Part shown: positions 1 to 8,186 of the stretch, in pieces
Numbering within the stretch: position 1 is the stretch's first letter
Layout of the letters: every line of letters starts with the position of its first letter
DNA from: Chitinophaga pinensis
GTDB taxonomy: Bacteria > Bacteroidota > Bacteroidia > UKL13-3
Direction of reading: 5' to 3'
Assembly (NCBI GenBank): GCA_945898275.1
Contig: CAMDHZ010000007.1
Coordinates: forward strand, 62,001 to 126,000
Length of the DNA: 64,000 bases
Program-made: the position numbers and the translations under genes
The notes under the pieces: model-generated
Database searches by the model: none
Seen by the model: only the letters and a program-made list of their open reading frames with translations
What the model was told of the DNA's origin: nothing

Positions 1-354
1 GCTGGATTGAAAAAAGCCATTGCTGAAATTCAAGAAATTAAAAAAGATTTTTGGAGCAATGTTCGTATACCAGGAGAAGCAAATAACCTTAACCCTGAAT
101 TAGAAAAGGCTGGTCGTGTGGCAGATTTCATTGAGCTAGGTGAGTTAATGTGTGTTGATGCTTTGCAACGTCAAGAAAGCTGTGGAGGTCACTTTAGAGA
201 AGAGTATCAAACCGAAGAAGGCGAAGCATTGCGTGACGATGAAAACTTTAAATATGTTGCGGCTTGGGAACTCAAAGGTGAGAGCCAGTGGGAACTACAC
301 AAAGAAGACCTCGTTTACGAAAACATCAAAATTGCACAAAGAAGTTATAAGTAA
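1..354 (+). CDS. sdhA: Succinate dehydrogenase flavoprotein subunit, C-terminal fragment
   Basis: This is the last ~117 codons of SdhA, cut by the window edge; the reading frame is open from base 1. SdhA carries FAD and oxidises succinate to fumarate in respiratory complex II on the inner face of the membrane. The visible part is the helical C-terminal domain, with the conserved stretch [14 protein letters not shown] (family form RxESxGxHxR, near the active site) followed by the usual tail up to a TAA stop. sdhB follows 113 bp downstream, as in Bacteroidota sdhCAB operons, and confirms the assignment. The cytochrome b subunit should lie upstream of the window. Start and FAD-binding domain are not visible. 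Confidence 0.92.
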   Translation, partial: AGLKKAIAEIQEIKKDFWSNVRIPGEANNLNPELEKAGRVADFIELGELMCVDALQRQESCGGHFREEYQTEEGEALRDDENFKYVAAWELKGESQWELHKEDLVYENIKIAQRSYK

Positions 355-368
355 GCTATTTGCCCTTG

Positions 369-459
369 GCTTTTAGCCTTTGGCAATCGAATATTTATTA
401 ATGTGAATATAAATTTAAAAATTAAGAAAATTAAAGGCTAAAGGCCAAAAGCTAAAAGC
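369..459. repeat. Inverted repeat between sdhA and sdhB (GCTTTTAGCYTTTGGC arms)
   Basis: Two 16-bp arms (369-384 and 444-459) are inverted copies of each other with one mismatch, separated by 59 bp of AT-rich DNA. The word TAGCTTTTGGC in the right arm recurs in the tandem array at 16363-16424, so these may belong to one intergenic repeat family. The repeat lies inside the sdhAB operon and could fold in the transcript as an intercistronic stem. Function unknown. Confidence 0.6.
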
Positions 460-467
460 ATAAAACT

Positions 468-1229
468 ATGGAAAAGCATTTAAATTTAAAATTAAAAGTT
501 TGGCGTCAAAAGAACGCCAGTGATAAAGGCCGTTTCGAAGAATATCCTGTTAATAATATTTCAACAGATATGTCTTTCTTAGAAATGTTTGATGTGCTAA
601 ATGAAAAGCTCATTAATGATGGAAAAGACCCAGTAGCTTTCGATCACGATTGTCGTGAAGGAATTTGCGGAATGTGCAGTATGTTTATTAACGGTCGCCC
701 ACACGGACCAAAACAAGGGGTAACCACTTGCCAACTGCATATGCGTAGTTTTAATGATGGAGAAACCATCACAGTTGAACCTTGGAGAGCCGTGCCATTC
801 CCAGTAATCAAAGACCTAGTTGTAAATCGTTCATCTTTTGATAGAATCATGTCTGCCGGCGGATTCATTTCTGTTAACACAGGTAATGCGCAAGACGCAA
901 ATGCTATTCCTATTCCTAAAGATGATGCTGACGAAGCCTTTGCCGCAGCTGCATGTATTGGATGTGGGGCATGCGTAGCAGCTTGTAAAAATGCTTCTGC
1001 GATGCTATTTGTTTCTGCCAAGGTTTCACAATTTGCTTTATTACCTCAAGGTCAACCTGAACGCCATCAAAGGGTTCAAGACATGGTAGCTACTATGGAC
1101 GCAGAAGGTTTTGGCGCTTGTACAAATACTGGTGCTTGTAGTGCAGAATGCCCTAAAGGTATTTCTCTTACAACAATTGCTAGAATGAATAGAGATTTCT
1201 TGGTTTCAGAACTTGCTTCTAAAGCCTAA
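468..1229 (+). CDS. sdhB: Succinate dehydrogenase/fumarate reductase iron-sulfur subunit
   Basis: 253 aa, the usual length for the iron-sulfur subunit of complex II. It passes electrons from the FAD of SdhA to quinone. Cluster ligands are visible: a plant-type [2Fe-2S] site (C62, C67, C70, C88 in [10 protein letters not shown]...C), a [4Fe-4S] site [11 protein letters not shown] (C163, C166, C169, C173) and a third site [11 protein letters not shown] (C218, C224, C228) with the typical [3Fe-4S] spacing. The gene follows sdhA on the same strand and ends just before a strong intrinsic terminator, so it closes the sdh operon. The ATG has no Shine-Dalgarno sequence, as for most genes here. Confidence 0.96.
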   Translation: MEKHLNLKLKVWRQKNASDKGRFEEYPVNNISTDMSFLEMFDVLNEKLINDGKDPVAFDHDCREGICGMCSMFINGRPHGPKQGVTTCQLHMRSFNDGETITVEPWRAVPFPVIKDLVVNRSSFDRIMSAGGFISVNTGNAQDANAIPIPKDDADEAFAAAACIGCGACVAACKNASAMLFVSAKVSQFALLPQGQPERHQRVQDMVATMDAEGFGACTNTGACSAECPKGISLTTIARMNRDFLVSELASKA

Positions 1230-1254
1230 GTTTATCAATAAATCGTCATACTTT

Positions 1255-1292
1255 AAAGCCGAAAGCAAATTGCTTTCGGCTTTTCTTTTTTT
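1255..1292 (+). terminator. Intrinsic terminator of the sdh operon
   Basis: A perfect 12-bp stem (AAAGCCGAAAGC / GCTTTCGGCTTT) with a 5-nt loop is followed by an interrupted T-run. It lies 25 bp after the sdhB stop and separates sdhAB from the next gene. Confidence 0.88.
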
Positions 1293-1329
1293 GTGCAACC
1301 TTTATCCCTATTTTAGCGTCTGATAAAAA

Positions 1330-4008
1330 GTGAAGCATTTGCAATTTCAATCCAAAATTTTAAAGGTTATAATTCTTCTTTGTCTTCCATTGCTAGGCCT
1401 TGCAACGCATTACAGAGCAGGAGAAATTACTTATAAACAGTTAAGTCTTTTAACCTATGAAGTAACGGTTATAACCTATACCGATCCAACTAACAACGCT
1501 GCTGATAGAAGTGCAATTGATGTTTTTTGGGGAGATGGCAAAAAAAGCATTGTACCACGTGTAAACGGAAATGGGGAAATCATAAATAACGACCTAACCA
1601 ATAGGGTCAAAAAGAATATTTATACCTATAACCATACTTATAGTGGCCCAGATACATATAGGATTAGTATTGCTGACCCAAACCGTGTAGATGGTATAAA
1701 AAACATCAATAGAGGAAATAGTGTTGACATACAGTTTTATGTTGAATCAATGCTTACCATCAATGATGCTTTAGGAAATAACCAATCTCCAATCCTATTG
1801 CTCCCTCCTATTGATGAAGGTTGTATTGGGAAAACCTATACACATAACCCAGCTGCTTACGACCCAGATGGAGATAGTTTGGCTTTTGTTATTGTACCTT
1901 CCAAAATGGATAGAGGTATTCAAGTACCAAATTTCTCTATACCTTCTCATTCCGATTCCTTTGCTATTTCAATTAATGATGGCCAATTAACTTGGGAAAG
2001 ACCCGTTGAAGTTGGGCATTTTAATTGGGTAATTCGCATCAATGAATACAGAAGTGGAATTTTAGTTGGCTATGTAGAAAGAGACATGCAAGTTTATATT
2101 AATGGTAATTGCAACAATGATCCTCCGATTATTGCAGCACATAATTACTCCTGTATTGAAGCATTAAAACCTTTCCAAAAAAATATTACGGCCACAGACC
2201 CAAACAGCACGCAAGTTGTGACCTTGACACCTTATGGAGGTCCATTTGCACAGTTAAATAGCCCTGCTACTTTAAACCCAAATCCAATTGTTGGGCCAGC
2301 TACGGGTATAAGCGGACTTTTCAATTGGACACCTGCCTGCAATGCCATCAGGTATGAAGAATTTATTGCCGCTTTTAGGGCAGTTGACAATGGAGCAGTT
2401 AAAAAGTTAACCCATATTAATTATTGGCCTATTAAAGTAATTGGCCCAGCACCTAAAAATGTGCAAATTGTTAAAAAAGATAATGGCTTTCTAATTTCTT
2501 GGCAGGCCGACACATGCCAACTTGCTTATGGATATAAGATTTACCGAAGAATTGATTCATCTTTTTATAAACCAAAATCTTGTGAAACTGGTGTTCCTGC
2601 CTACACTGGTTACACTTTATTCGATACTACACAAGGAGTAAACAACAGTAGCTTTTTCGACGACAACAAAGGCAAAGGAATTTCTCCGCTCATTAGATAT
2701 TGTTATATGATTACCTCCTTTTATGCACCCAGAAATGAAAAAGGAGAAATATTACTAGGGGTACCCATAGAGGGTTATGCCTCAGAAGAAGTTTGTGATA
2801 TGTATTTGCGCACCAAACCAATTATCACAAAAGCGAGTGTTCAAGCAACCAATCAATTAACAGGTAAAAATCTCATTGAATGGATTGAACCAAAAATTTT
2901 AGATACAGTTGAATACCCAGCACCTTACCGAATGGAATTAATTCGAAGTGTGTATTCAAAAAATAATTTTCAAACTATAGCAAGCATAAATTACTCAAAT
3001 TTTGGAAGCCTAAAACCTGAAGCAGTTTTAGATTCGCTTTTGAACACTACAGACAGTATTTACCAATATAAAGTTATATTCTTTGAGGCAACAACTAACC
3101 GAAAAATTGAGGAAAGTGTGGCTGCTTCCACCCCAAGGCTCAGCGCAACCAATACCAATAGGTCTATTATTTTAAAGTGGACTGCCGATGTTCCTTGGGA
3201 CAATAAATCCGCTAAAATACTTAGAAAAAATAGCAGTAATAGCTTTGACTCAATTGGGTTTACAACCACAAATCAATACACAGATACTGGTCTTGTGAAT
3301 GGAGACACATATTGCTATGTGATTGAAACTGAAGGAAATTATAACCCTAAAGAATACCCTGTAACACTTTATAATTTATCGCAGGAAATATGCGGCATTC
3401 CAGTGGATACCATCAGACCTTGTCCACCTATTTTGAGCATAGACACGCCTTGTAACCAATTCAATACCTTTAAAGTTGGACTCAATTGGGTTTATCCAGC
3501 AAATTGTGACCAAGACTTAGAAGGTTATAAGGTTTATTGGAAGAAAAATCAAAAAGAAAAATGGACTCTTTTAGCTAATCTTCCTAAAACAACAAATTCT
3601 TATTCAGACGAACGTGAACAATTGAAGTTTTCAATTGCAGGATGTTATGCTGTAAGTGGGATTGATACATTTGGAAATGAAAGTTTTTTAACAAATGAAA
3701 GGTGCATTGATAATTGCCCTTACTATATTATTCCAAATGTGTTTACACCTAATGGAGATAATATTAATGACCTACTTCAACCTTTTCCATATAGGTTTAT
3801 AGACAAGGTTAATGTAACCATTCTTAATCGTTGGGGTCAACCAATTTTTAAAACAGAAAACCTAAATATCAATTGGAATGGAAAGGTTGATAACAAAGGT
3901 GAAGAATGCCCAGAAGGGGTATATTTTTATATTGTAGAAGTTTTTGAAAGTTATTTAGAAGGTACCAAGCAACGAAACTTAAAAGGTACTGTCACTTTAA
4001 TAAGATAA
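1330..4008 (+). CDS. Secreted protein with T9SS type B (gliding motility-associated) C-terminal domain
   Basis: 892 aa. The N-terminus is a signal peptide (hydrophobic core at about residues 10-25, before ATHYRAGEI). The long middle is beta-rich with fibronectin-III-like modules (for example around 460-560 and 690-790) and asparagine/proline-rich loops. The last ~95 residues start with IPNVFTPNGDNINDL and end in GTVTLIR, the CHU_C/type B sorting domain that routes proteins through the type IX secretion system. The start codon is GTG at 1330, chosen because it gives a complete signal peptide. ribE starts 3 bp after the stop codon. Molecular role unknown; probably a surface-exposed or adhesive protein. 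A second type B protein lies at 32439-35108. Confidence 0.85.
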   Translation: MKHLQFQSKILKVIILLCLPLLGLATHYRAGEITYKQLSLLTYEVTVITYTDPTNNAADRSAIDVFWGDGKKSIVPRVNGNGEIINNDLTNRVKKNIYTYNHTYSGPDTYRISIADPNRVDGIKNINRGNSVDIQFYVESMLTINDALGNNQSPILLLPPIDEGCIGKTYTHNPAAYDPDGDSLAFVIVPSKMDRGIQVPNFSIPSHSDSFAISINDGQLTWERPVEVGHFNWVIRINEYRSGILVGYVERDMQVYINGNCNNDPPIIAAHNYSCIEALKPFQKNITATDPNSTQVVTLTPYGGPFAQLNSPATLNPNPIVGPATGISGLFNWTPACNAIRYEEFIAAFRAVDNGAVKKLTHINYWPIKVIGPAPKNVQIVKKDNGFLISWQADTCQLAYGYKIYRRIDSSFYKPKSCETGVPAYTGYTLFDTTQGVNNSSFFDDNKGKGISPLIRYCYMITSFYAPRNEKGEILLGVPIEGYASEEVCDMYLRTKPIITKASVQATNQLTGKNLIEWIEPKILDTVEYPAPYRMELIRSVYSKNNFQTIASINYSNFGSLKPEAVLDSLLNTTDSIYQYKVIFFEATTNRKIEESVAASTPRLSATNTNRSIILKWTADVPWDNKSAKILRKNSSNSFDSIGFTTTNQYTDTGLVNGDTYCYVIETEGNYNPKEYPVTLYNLSQEICGIPVDTIRPCPPILSIDTPCNQFNTFKVGLNWVYPANCDQDLEGYKVYWKKNQKEKWTLLANLPKTTNSYSDEREQLKFSIAGCYAVSGIDTFGNESFLTNERCIDNCPYYIIPNVFTPNGDNINDLLQPFPYRFIDKVNVTILNRWGQPIFKTENLNINWNGKVDNKGEECPEGVYFYIVEVFESYLEGTKQRNLKGTVTLIR

Positions 4009-4011
4009 TCA

Positions 4012-4614
4012 GTGTTTACAGGCATCATAGAAACAACTGCCCAGCTTGTTTCAAAGCAATTAGAAGGCAGTAATATTCATTTTACATTTAGTTCATCAAT
4101 AAGCAATGAACTAAAAATAGACCAAAGTGTAGCGCATAATGGCGTTTGTTTAACTGTCGTAGAACTTGGTTCAAACCAACACAAAGTTACAGCCATTGAA
4201 GAAACCTTAACTAAAACCAATCTTGGTAAATTAGAAATTGGAGACCTTGTTAATATAGAAAGATGCATGCCTGCCAACGGCCGTTTCGACGGTCATTTGG
4301 TGCAAGGTCATGTTGATGACACTGCAATTTGTTCTCAAGTAATTACTAAAGATGGAAGTTGGGAGTTTTACTTTGAACTTAAGCAAGCAGCACAAACATT
4401 ATTGGTGGTTGACAAAGGCAGCATATGCATCAATGGGGTTAGTTTAACTGTGGTGGATTGCAAAGAAAACACCTTTCATGTGGCTATAATTCCGTATACT
4501 TTTGAACATACCCAATTCAAAAACCTAAAAGCTAGCGATACAGTAAACCTTGAATTTGATATCGTAGGTAAATACCTGCAAAAGCACTTGGCATTTTTAA
4601 AGGTTTCGGTTTGA
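4012..4614 (+). CDS. ribE: Riboflavin synthase alpha chain
   Basis: 200 aa. It catalyses dismutation of two 6,7-dimethyl-8-ribityllumazine molecules to riboflavin, the last step of riboflavin synthesis. It shows the family start MFTGIIE and two lumazine-binding barrels, each with the typical motif (HNGVCLTVVEL at about 43-53 and INGVSLTVVDC at about 142-152). The GTG start at 4012 is supported by the conserved MFTGII beginning and lies only 3 bp after the previous stop. Two exact copies of the iterated palindrome occur here: one inside the gene (4168-4177, read as GSNQ) and one containing the stop codon (4608-4617). Confidence 0.95.
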   Translation: MFTGIIETTAQLVSKQLEGSNIHFTFSSSISNELKIDQSVAHNGVCLTVVELGSNQHKVTAIEETLTKTNLGKLEIGDLVNIERCMPANGRFDGHLVQGHVDDTAICSQVITKDGSWEFYFELKQAAQTLLVVDKGSICINGVSLTVVDCKENTFHVAIIPYTFEHTQFKNLKASDTVNLEFDIVGKYLQKHLAFLKVSV

Positions 4615-4617
4615 ACC
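4608..4617 (+). repeat. Iterated palindrome GGTTTGAACC spanning the ribE stop codon
   Basis: Exact copy. The TGA inside the word is the stop codon of ribE (4612-4614). The flanks extend the symmetry to TTTCGGTTTGAACCAAA, the longest common context of this repeat family. Confidence 0.8.
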
Positions 4618-4670
4618 AAACCTAATTAACAGTTTTTTAACTCCACTACTTTTTTAGTATACTTGAACCT

Positions 4671-5549
4671 ATGAAAAAAGCATACATATTTCCAGGTCAA
4701 GGCGCCCAATTTGTAGGGATGGGTATAGACCTTTATGAGAACAATGAAGTTGCCAAAAACTTGTTTGAGCAAGCCAATGATATTTTAGGGTTTAGGATTA
4801 CAGACCTAATGTTTTCAGGAACAGATGAAGACTTAAAGCAAACACGCGTTACACAACCAGCTATATTTTTACACTCTGTTATCAAAGCAAAAACTACAGA
4901 AGATTTTGCACCAGACATGGTTGCGGGACATAGTTTGGGAGAATTTTCAGCATTGGTAGCCAATGGCACCTTATCTTTTGAAGATGGTTTAAAACTTGTT
5001 TATGCAAGGGCCATGGCCATGCAAAAAGCTTGCGAAATTGAGCCATCTACCATGGCAGCTGTTTTGGGATTAGAGGATGCAAAAGTTGAAGAAATTTGTG
5101 CTACAGTAACAGAAGGTATTGTAGTTGCTGCAAATTATAACTGCCCTGGCCAATTGGTGATTTCTGGCAGCATTGCAGGTGTGAATAAAGCCTGCGAATT
5201 ACTAAAAGCAGCTGGGGCTAAAAGAGCGTTGGTTTTGCAAGTGGGTGGTGCTTTTCATTCACCTTTAATGGAGCCAGCGCGTTTAGAATTGGAAGCCGCC
5301 ATTAAGGCTACCCATTTTAATACACCTAGTTGCCCAGTTTACCAAAATGTAACTGCTGCTGCTGTTTCTGATGTTGAAGAAATTAAATTAAACTTAGTAG
5401 CGCAATTAACGGCTCCTGTTAAATGGACACAATCTGTTCAAGCTATGGTTTCAGATGGTGCCACCCAATTTATAGAGTGTGGACCAGGCAATGTATTACA
5501 AGGCTTGGTAAAGAAAATTCATAAAGAAGCAGAAACACACAGCGCCTAA
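4671..5549 (+). CDS. fabD: Malonyl-CoA:acyl-carrier-protein transacylase
   Basis: 292 aa. It loads malonyl groups from CoA onto acyl carrier protein for fatty acid synthesis in the cytoplasm. Diagnostic features are the N-terminal FPGQGAQFVGMG oxyanion region, the nucleophile elbow GHSLGEF (Ser88), the catalytic histidine in GGAFHSPLM (His196), and the C-terminal GPGNVLQGLVKKI. Length is normal. It follows ribE by 56 bp; a possible promoter (TATACTTG at 4658-4665) sits just before the ATG, implying a very short leader. It is convergent with the ABC transporter at 5591. Confidence 0.95.
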   Translation: MKKAYIFPGQGAQFVGMGIDLYENNEVAKNLFEQANDILGFRITDLMFSGTDEDLKQTRVTQPAIFLHSVIKAKTTEDFAPDMVAGHSLGEFSALVANGTLSFEDGLKLVYARAMAMQKACEIEPSTMAAVLGLEDAKVEEICATVTEGIVVAANYNCPGQLVISGSIAGVNKACELLKAAGAKRALVLQVGGAFHSPLMEPARLELEAAIKATHFNTPSCPVYQNVTAAAVSDVEEIKLNLVAQLTAPVKWTQSVQAMVSDGATQFIECGPGNVLQGLVKKIHKEAETHSA

Positions 5550-5564
5550 AGCGCTGTTTCTGCT
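5528..5564. terminator. Hairpin between convergent fabD and ABC transporter genes
   Basis: Arms AGCAGAAACA...GCGC and GCGCTGTTTCTGCT pair over 14 bp with one 4-nt bulge; the fabD stop codon lies in the loop. There is no clear T-run on either strand, so termination is plausible but unproven. Confidence 0.45.
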
Positions 5565-5575
5565 AAAAATTTATT

Positions 5576-5585
5576 GGTTCAAACC
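5576..5585 (-). repeat. Iterated palindrome GGTTCAAACC, intergenic
   Basis: Exact copy in the 41-bp gap between the convergent genes fabD and the ABC transporter. The minus-strand context is TTTCGGTTTGAACCAAT, matching the extended 16-bp form. Confidence 0.75.
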
Positions 5586-5590
5586 GAAAC

Positions 5591-7333
5591 CTAAGAACGC
5601 TCCCCAATTTGCTGGCGCCACATGGCGTAATACAAGCCCTTCTCTGCTAACAAAGCTTCGTGAGTTCCAGTTTCTGCCATTCTTCCTTTTTCCAATACAT
5701 AGATTCTATCGGCATGCATGATGGTGCTAAGGCGATGCGCAATCATAACCGTGATTTGCTCTTTTTTGGCGCTAATGCTGCGAATTGTATTGCTAATTTC
5801 TTCTTCTGTGATAGAATCTAAGGCTGAAGTTGCCTCGTCAAAAATAAGCAACCTTGGTTTTCTTAATAAAGCGCGCGCAATAGAAAGTCTTTGCTTTTCA
5901 CCACCAGAAATTTTTATACCTCCCTCTCCTATTACACTATCTATGCCTTTCTCACTTCTTGCTAACAAGTTTTGACAGGCAGCTTGTTGCAAGGCATCCA
6001 AAATTTCTTGGTCGCTAGCACCGGGGTTTACAAATTGCAAGTTTTCTTTAATTGTACCTGAAAACAATTGGGTATCTTGGGTAACAAAACCAATCTGACT
6101 TCTGAGTTCATCATAATTAAGTTCGCTGGCAGAAACATTGTTAAAACTGATTTGTCCAATATTTGGGTGGTATAAACCAACTAGCATTTTAACCAAAGTA
6201 GTTTTTCCGGAACCAGACGGACCTACAAAGGCTATGGTTTCGCCTTTGTTGGCGGTAAAGCTGATGTCTTGAATAGCATATTGCGATGCAGTTTTATGCT
6301 TAAAACTCACTTCTGAAAACGCCAAATTGTTTAATTCATTTAGGCAAATCGGATTTTCAGGTTTGATTTCCAGCGGCCTATCCATAATGTTTTGAAAGTT
6401 GTCTAAAGAAGCTTCAGCCTCTCTGTAGCTCAAGATTACATTTCCTAATTCTTGCAAAGGCCCAAAAATAAAGAAGGAGTAAAATTGTAAAGTCATGAGT
6501 TGACCCAAACTCATTTCTTTATGGAAAATCATGTACATTAACATGAATAAGATACTTTGGCGAAGCAAGTTTACAATGGTGCCTTGCAGAAAGCTAATGC
6601 TTCGAATGCTTTTAACTTTATCTAACTCTAAACGAAGAATTTTTTGTGTGCTTTGGTTCAAGCGATTCATTTCTTGTTGGGTCAACCCTAAACTTTTTAT
6701 GAGCTCTATATTTCTTAACGATTCGGTGGTTGAACCTGCCAAAACTTTTGTTTGTTGCACAATTCTTTGTTGCACCTTTTTTACTTGTTTGGACAGAAAA
6801 CTCGTGAGCCATCCCAATAAAATGCTTGCGCCAAAATAAATTAGGATAAGCAATGGCTGCACTTGAATGGCATAAATGGTTACAAAAATGATTCCTACAA
6901 AAGAGGTAAAAAAGATATTGATGAAATTGATGATGAATTTTTCGGAGTCGGTTCTTACTTTTTGTAACACATTTAATAATTCACCTGAGCGTTGGTCTTC
7001 AAACTCATGAAAAGGCATTTGCAATGCGTGTTTAAGTCCATCTGTAAAAACGGCCGCACCAAATTTTTGTATAATGAGATTAAGCGTATAATCCTGAAAG
7101 GCCTTGGCAATTCTGCTTACCATTGCCACACCAATTGCTGCACCTATTAGCAAGCCAATACCTTTTAAAAAGCCAGCTTCATCATAATCTGCAGGGTGGG
7201 TAGCATAACGGTCGATTAGTTTACCATAAATAAAGGGATCGAGTAAAGAAAACATTTGGTTGAGTGCGGCAAAAAACAAGGCCAAAGCTACTAAACCTTT
7301 ATAATTTGAGAGGTAACGCAAAAGAACTTTCAT
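5591..7333 (-). CDS. ABC transporter, fused permease and ATPase (exporter type)
   Basis: 580 aa half-transporter that would work as a homodimer in the inner membrane. Residues 1-310 form the six-helix ABC membrane domain; 335-580 form the nucleotide-binding domain with Walker A GPSGSGKTT (371-379), signature SGGEKQRLSIARAL, Walker B LLIFDEATSALDS and the H-loop AHRLST. This architecture fits lipid or drug exporters of the MsbA/LmrA class; the substrate cannot be read from sequence. The start is ATG at 7331-7333; an 8-bp inverted repeat abuts it (7333-7382). It is in the same direction as the DUF1801 gene, 101 bp upstream. Confidence 0.9.
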   Translation of the reverse strand: MKVLLRYLSNYKGLVALALFFAALNQMFSLLDPFIYGKLIDRYATHPADYDEAGFLKGIGLLIGAAIGVAMVSRIAKAFQDYTLNLIIQKFGAAVFTDGLKHALQMPFHEFEDQRSGELLNVLQKVRTDSEKFIINFINIFFTSFVGIIFVTIYAIQVQPLLILIYFGASILLGWLTSFLSKQVKKVQQRIVQQTKVLAGSTTESLRNIELIKSLGLTQQEMNRLNQSTQKILRLELDKVKSIRSISFLQGTIVNLLRQSILFMLMYMIFHKEMSLGQLMTLQFYSFFIFGPLQELGNVILSYREAEASLDNFQNIMDRPLEIKPENPICLNELNNLAFSEVSFKHKTASQYAIQDISFTANKGETIAFVGPSGSGKTTLVKMLVGLYHPNIGQISFNNVSASELNYDELRSQIGFVTQDTQLFSGTIKENLQFVNPGASDQEILDALQQAACQNLLARSEKGIDSVIGEGGIKISGGEKQRLSIARALLRKPRLLIFDEATSALDSITEEEISNTIRSISAKKEQITVMIAHRLSTIMHADRIYVLEKGRMAETGTHEALLAEKGLYYAMWRQQIGERS

Positions 7334-7382
7334 GGGGCAAAGAAAGGGAATTGAAAACAGATATTTTTAAGAAGATTGCCCC
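7333..7382 (-). promoter_or_regulatory. Inverted repeat abutting the ABC transporter start codon
   Basis: TGGGGCAA (7333-7340) and TTGCCCCA (7375-7382 region) are perfect 8-bp complements around a 35-nt AT-rich spacer. The inner edge of one arm includes the first base of the ATG. In RNA this could fold over the ribosome landing region; in DNA it could be an operator. Inference only. Confidence 0.4.
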
Positions 7383-7434
7383 AAAAAGTCTAGAATTAAT
7401 TTCTTAATTTTTAAAAAAGTGCTGCCGTTATTTG

Positions 7435-7773
7435 CTAGTTTGCAATTTGCTTCAACCAGCTTTTTATTAAATCTGAATCGAGCTGCGCCAAGCTTTTGAT
7501 TTTGATATGCTTCAAGGTATTGCCCTCTCCTTCTAATAAATTATTCGGGTCAACCAATTTGTCAATATTATAAAATCCTAAGGTGACGTGCTTCTTAGAA
7601 AATCTCATGTAAGCAAAATCTTTTTCTTTTGCAAAAACAGGAAACCCCCATTTTATTTCTTCTGAAACGTTTTCAACCGTTTCGTGAATTAATTTTCTTA
7701 AAATATTCAACATATCAGAATGCTCAGGTGCAGCATTCTCAATATAATCTGTAACTTTACTATTGTAGTTCAT
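7435..7773 (-). CDS. DUF1801 domain protein
   Basis: 112 aa, typical size for the DUF1801 (YdhG-like) family, a small alpha/beta fold of unknown biochemical role. Family features visible are the N-terminal helix VTDYIENAAPEHSDMLNILR, the central EEIKWGFPVFAKEKDFAYMRFSK and GFYNIDKL. The ATG is 6 bp downstream of the natural end of the monooxygenase reading frame (7780), so the two were probably co-transcribed. Confidence 0.8.
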   Translation of the reverse strand: MNYNSKVTDYIENAAPEHSDMLNILRKLIHETVENVSEEIKWGFPVFAKEKDFAYMRFSKKHVTLGFYNIDKLVDPNNLLEGEGNTLKHIKIKSLAQLDSDLIKSWLKQIAN

Positions 7774-7779
7774 ACCAAC

Positions 7780-8088
7780 TTATAAACCAAAACCACCTAA
7801 AATATTAATTTCTTGGCCCTTAGATGGCTGCCCATCGAGCAAAGGCATTGCTTACATAATTAATTCTCGCACGCCTTCCACTTTTAAAGAATTGTCGTGG
7901 TCTTCTTTGCTGTCCCAAATTTCAGTAATAAAAACATCCTCATTTTCTCCTTGGTCGAAGCCAATTACATAGAGTTTGCACCCTTTTGCTGTGGCTACAA
8001 GTTTTGAGGCAGCAATTAAGATATTTGAAAGAGTGGCCTTTGCTCCTTGCTTGGCGGTTAGTTTACCATGTAAAAGATATAGAGACAT
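7780..8088 (-). pseudogene. Antibiotic biosynthesis monooxygenase (YgiN-like) with in-frame TAA
   Basis: The frame starts MSLYLLHGKLTAKQGAK (ATG at 8088) and reads as a quinol-monooxygenase-like ABM domain up to VRELIM, where a TAA stop occurs (7852-7854). The same frame continues without a gap for 23 codons (AMPLLDGQPSKGQEINIL then GGFGL) to a second TAA at 7780. That tail is the normal C-terminal strand of the family (AMPLL...KGQ...VLGG). The full frame gives about 102 codons, the usual ABM length, whereas stopping at the first TAA gives 78 aa. So this is a gene with a nonsense codon: a recent pseudogene, a sequencing error, or a read-through case. An earlier upstream start (8142) would place it within the inverted repeat and is unlikely. 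Confidence 0.8.
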
Positions 8089-8093
8089 TTTAA

Positions 8094-8156
8094 TAGTTAG
8101 GTTTTTATTGAATTTTCGATTTAAAAATGCAATAAAAAACAATAAAAACCTAACTA
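8094..8156. repeat. Perfect 17-bp inverted repeat upstream of the monooxygenase gene
   Basis: TAGTTAGGTTTTTATTG (8094-8110) is exactly complementary to CAATAAAAACCTAACTA (8140-8156); the spacer is 29 nt. It fills most of the 98-bp gap between the T9SS protein gene (ends 8187) and the ATG at 8088, ending 5 nt before that ATG. It could be a leader stem-loop, an operator, or the ends of a tiny mobile element remnant. Confidence 0.75.
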
Positions 8157-8186
8157 CACCTCTCGAAAAAAAACATTCAATATATT

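Noticed and set aside
5591..7333. Type I secretion ABC transporter
   Set aside because: No peptidase C39 domain, no adjacent HlyD or TolC gene, and the N-terminus is a normal exporter membrane domain.
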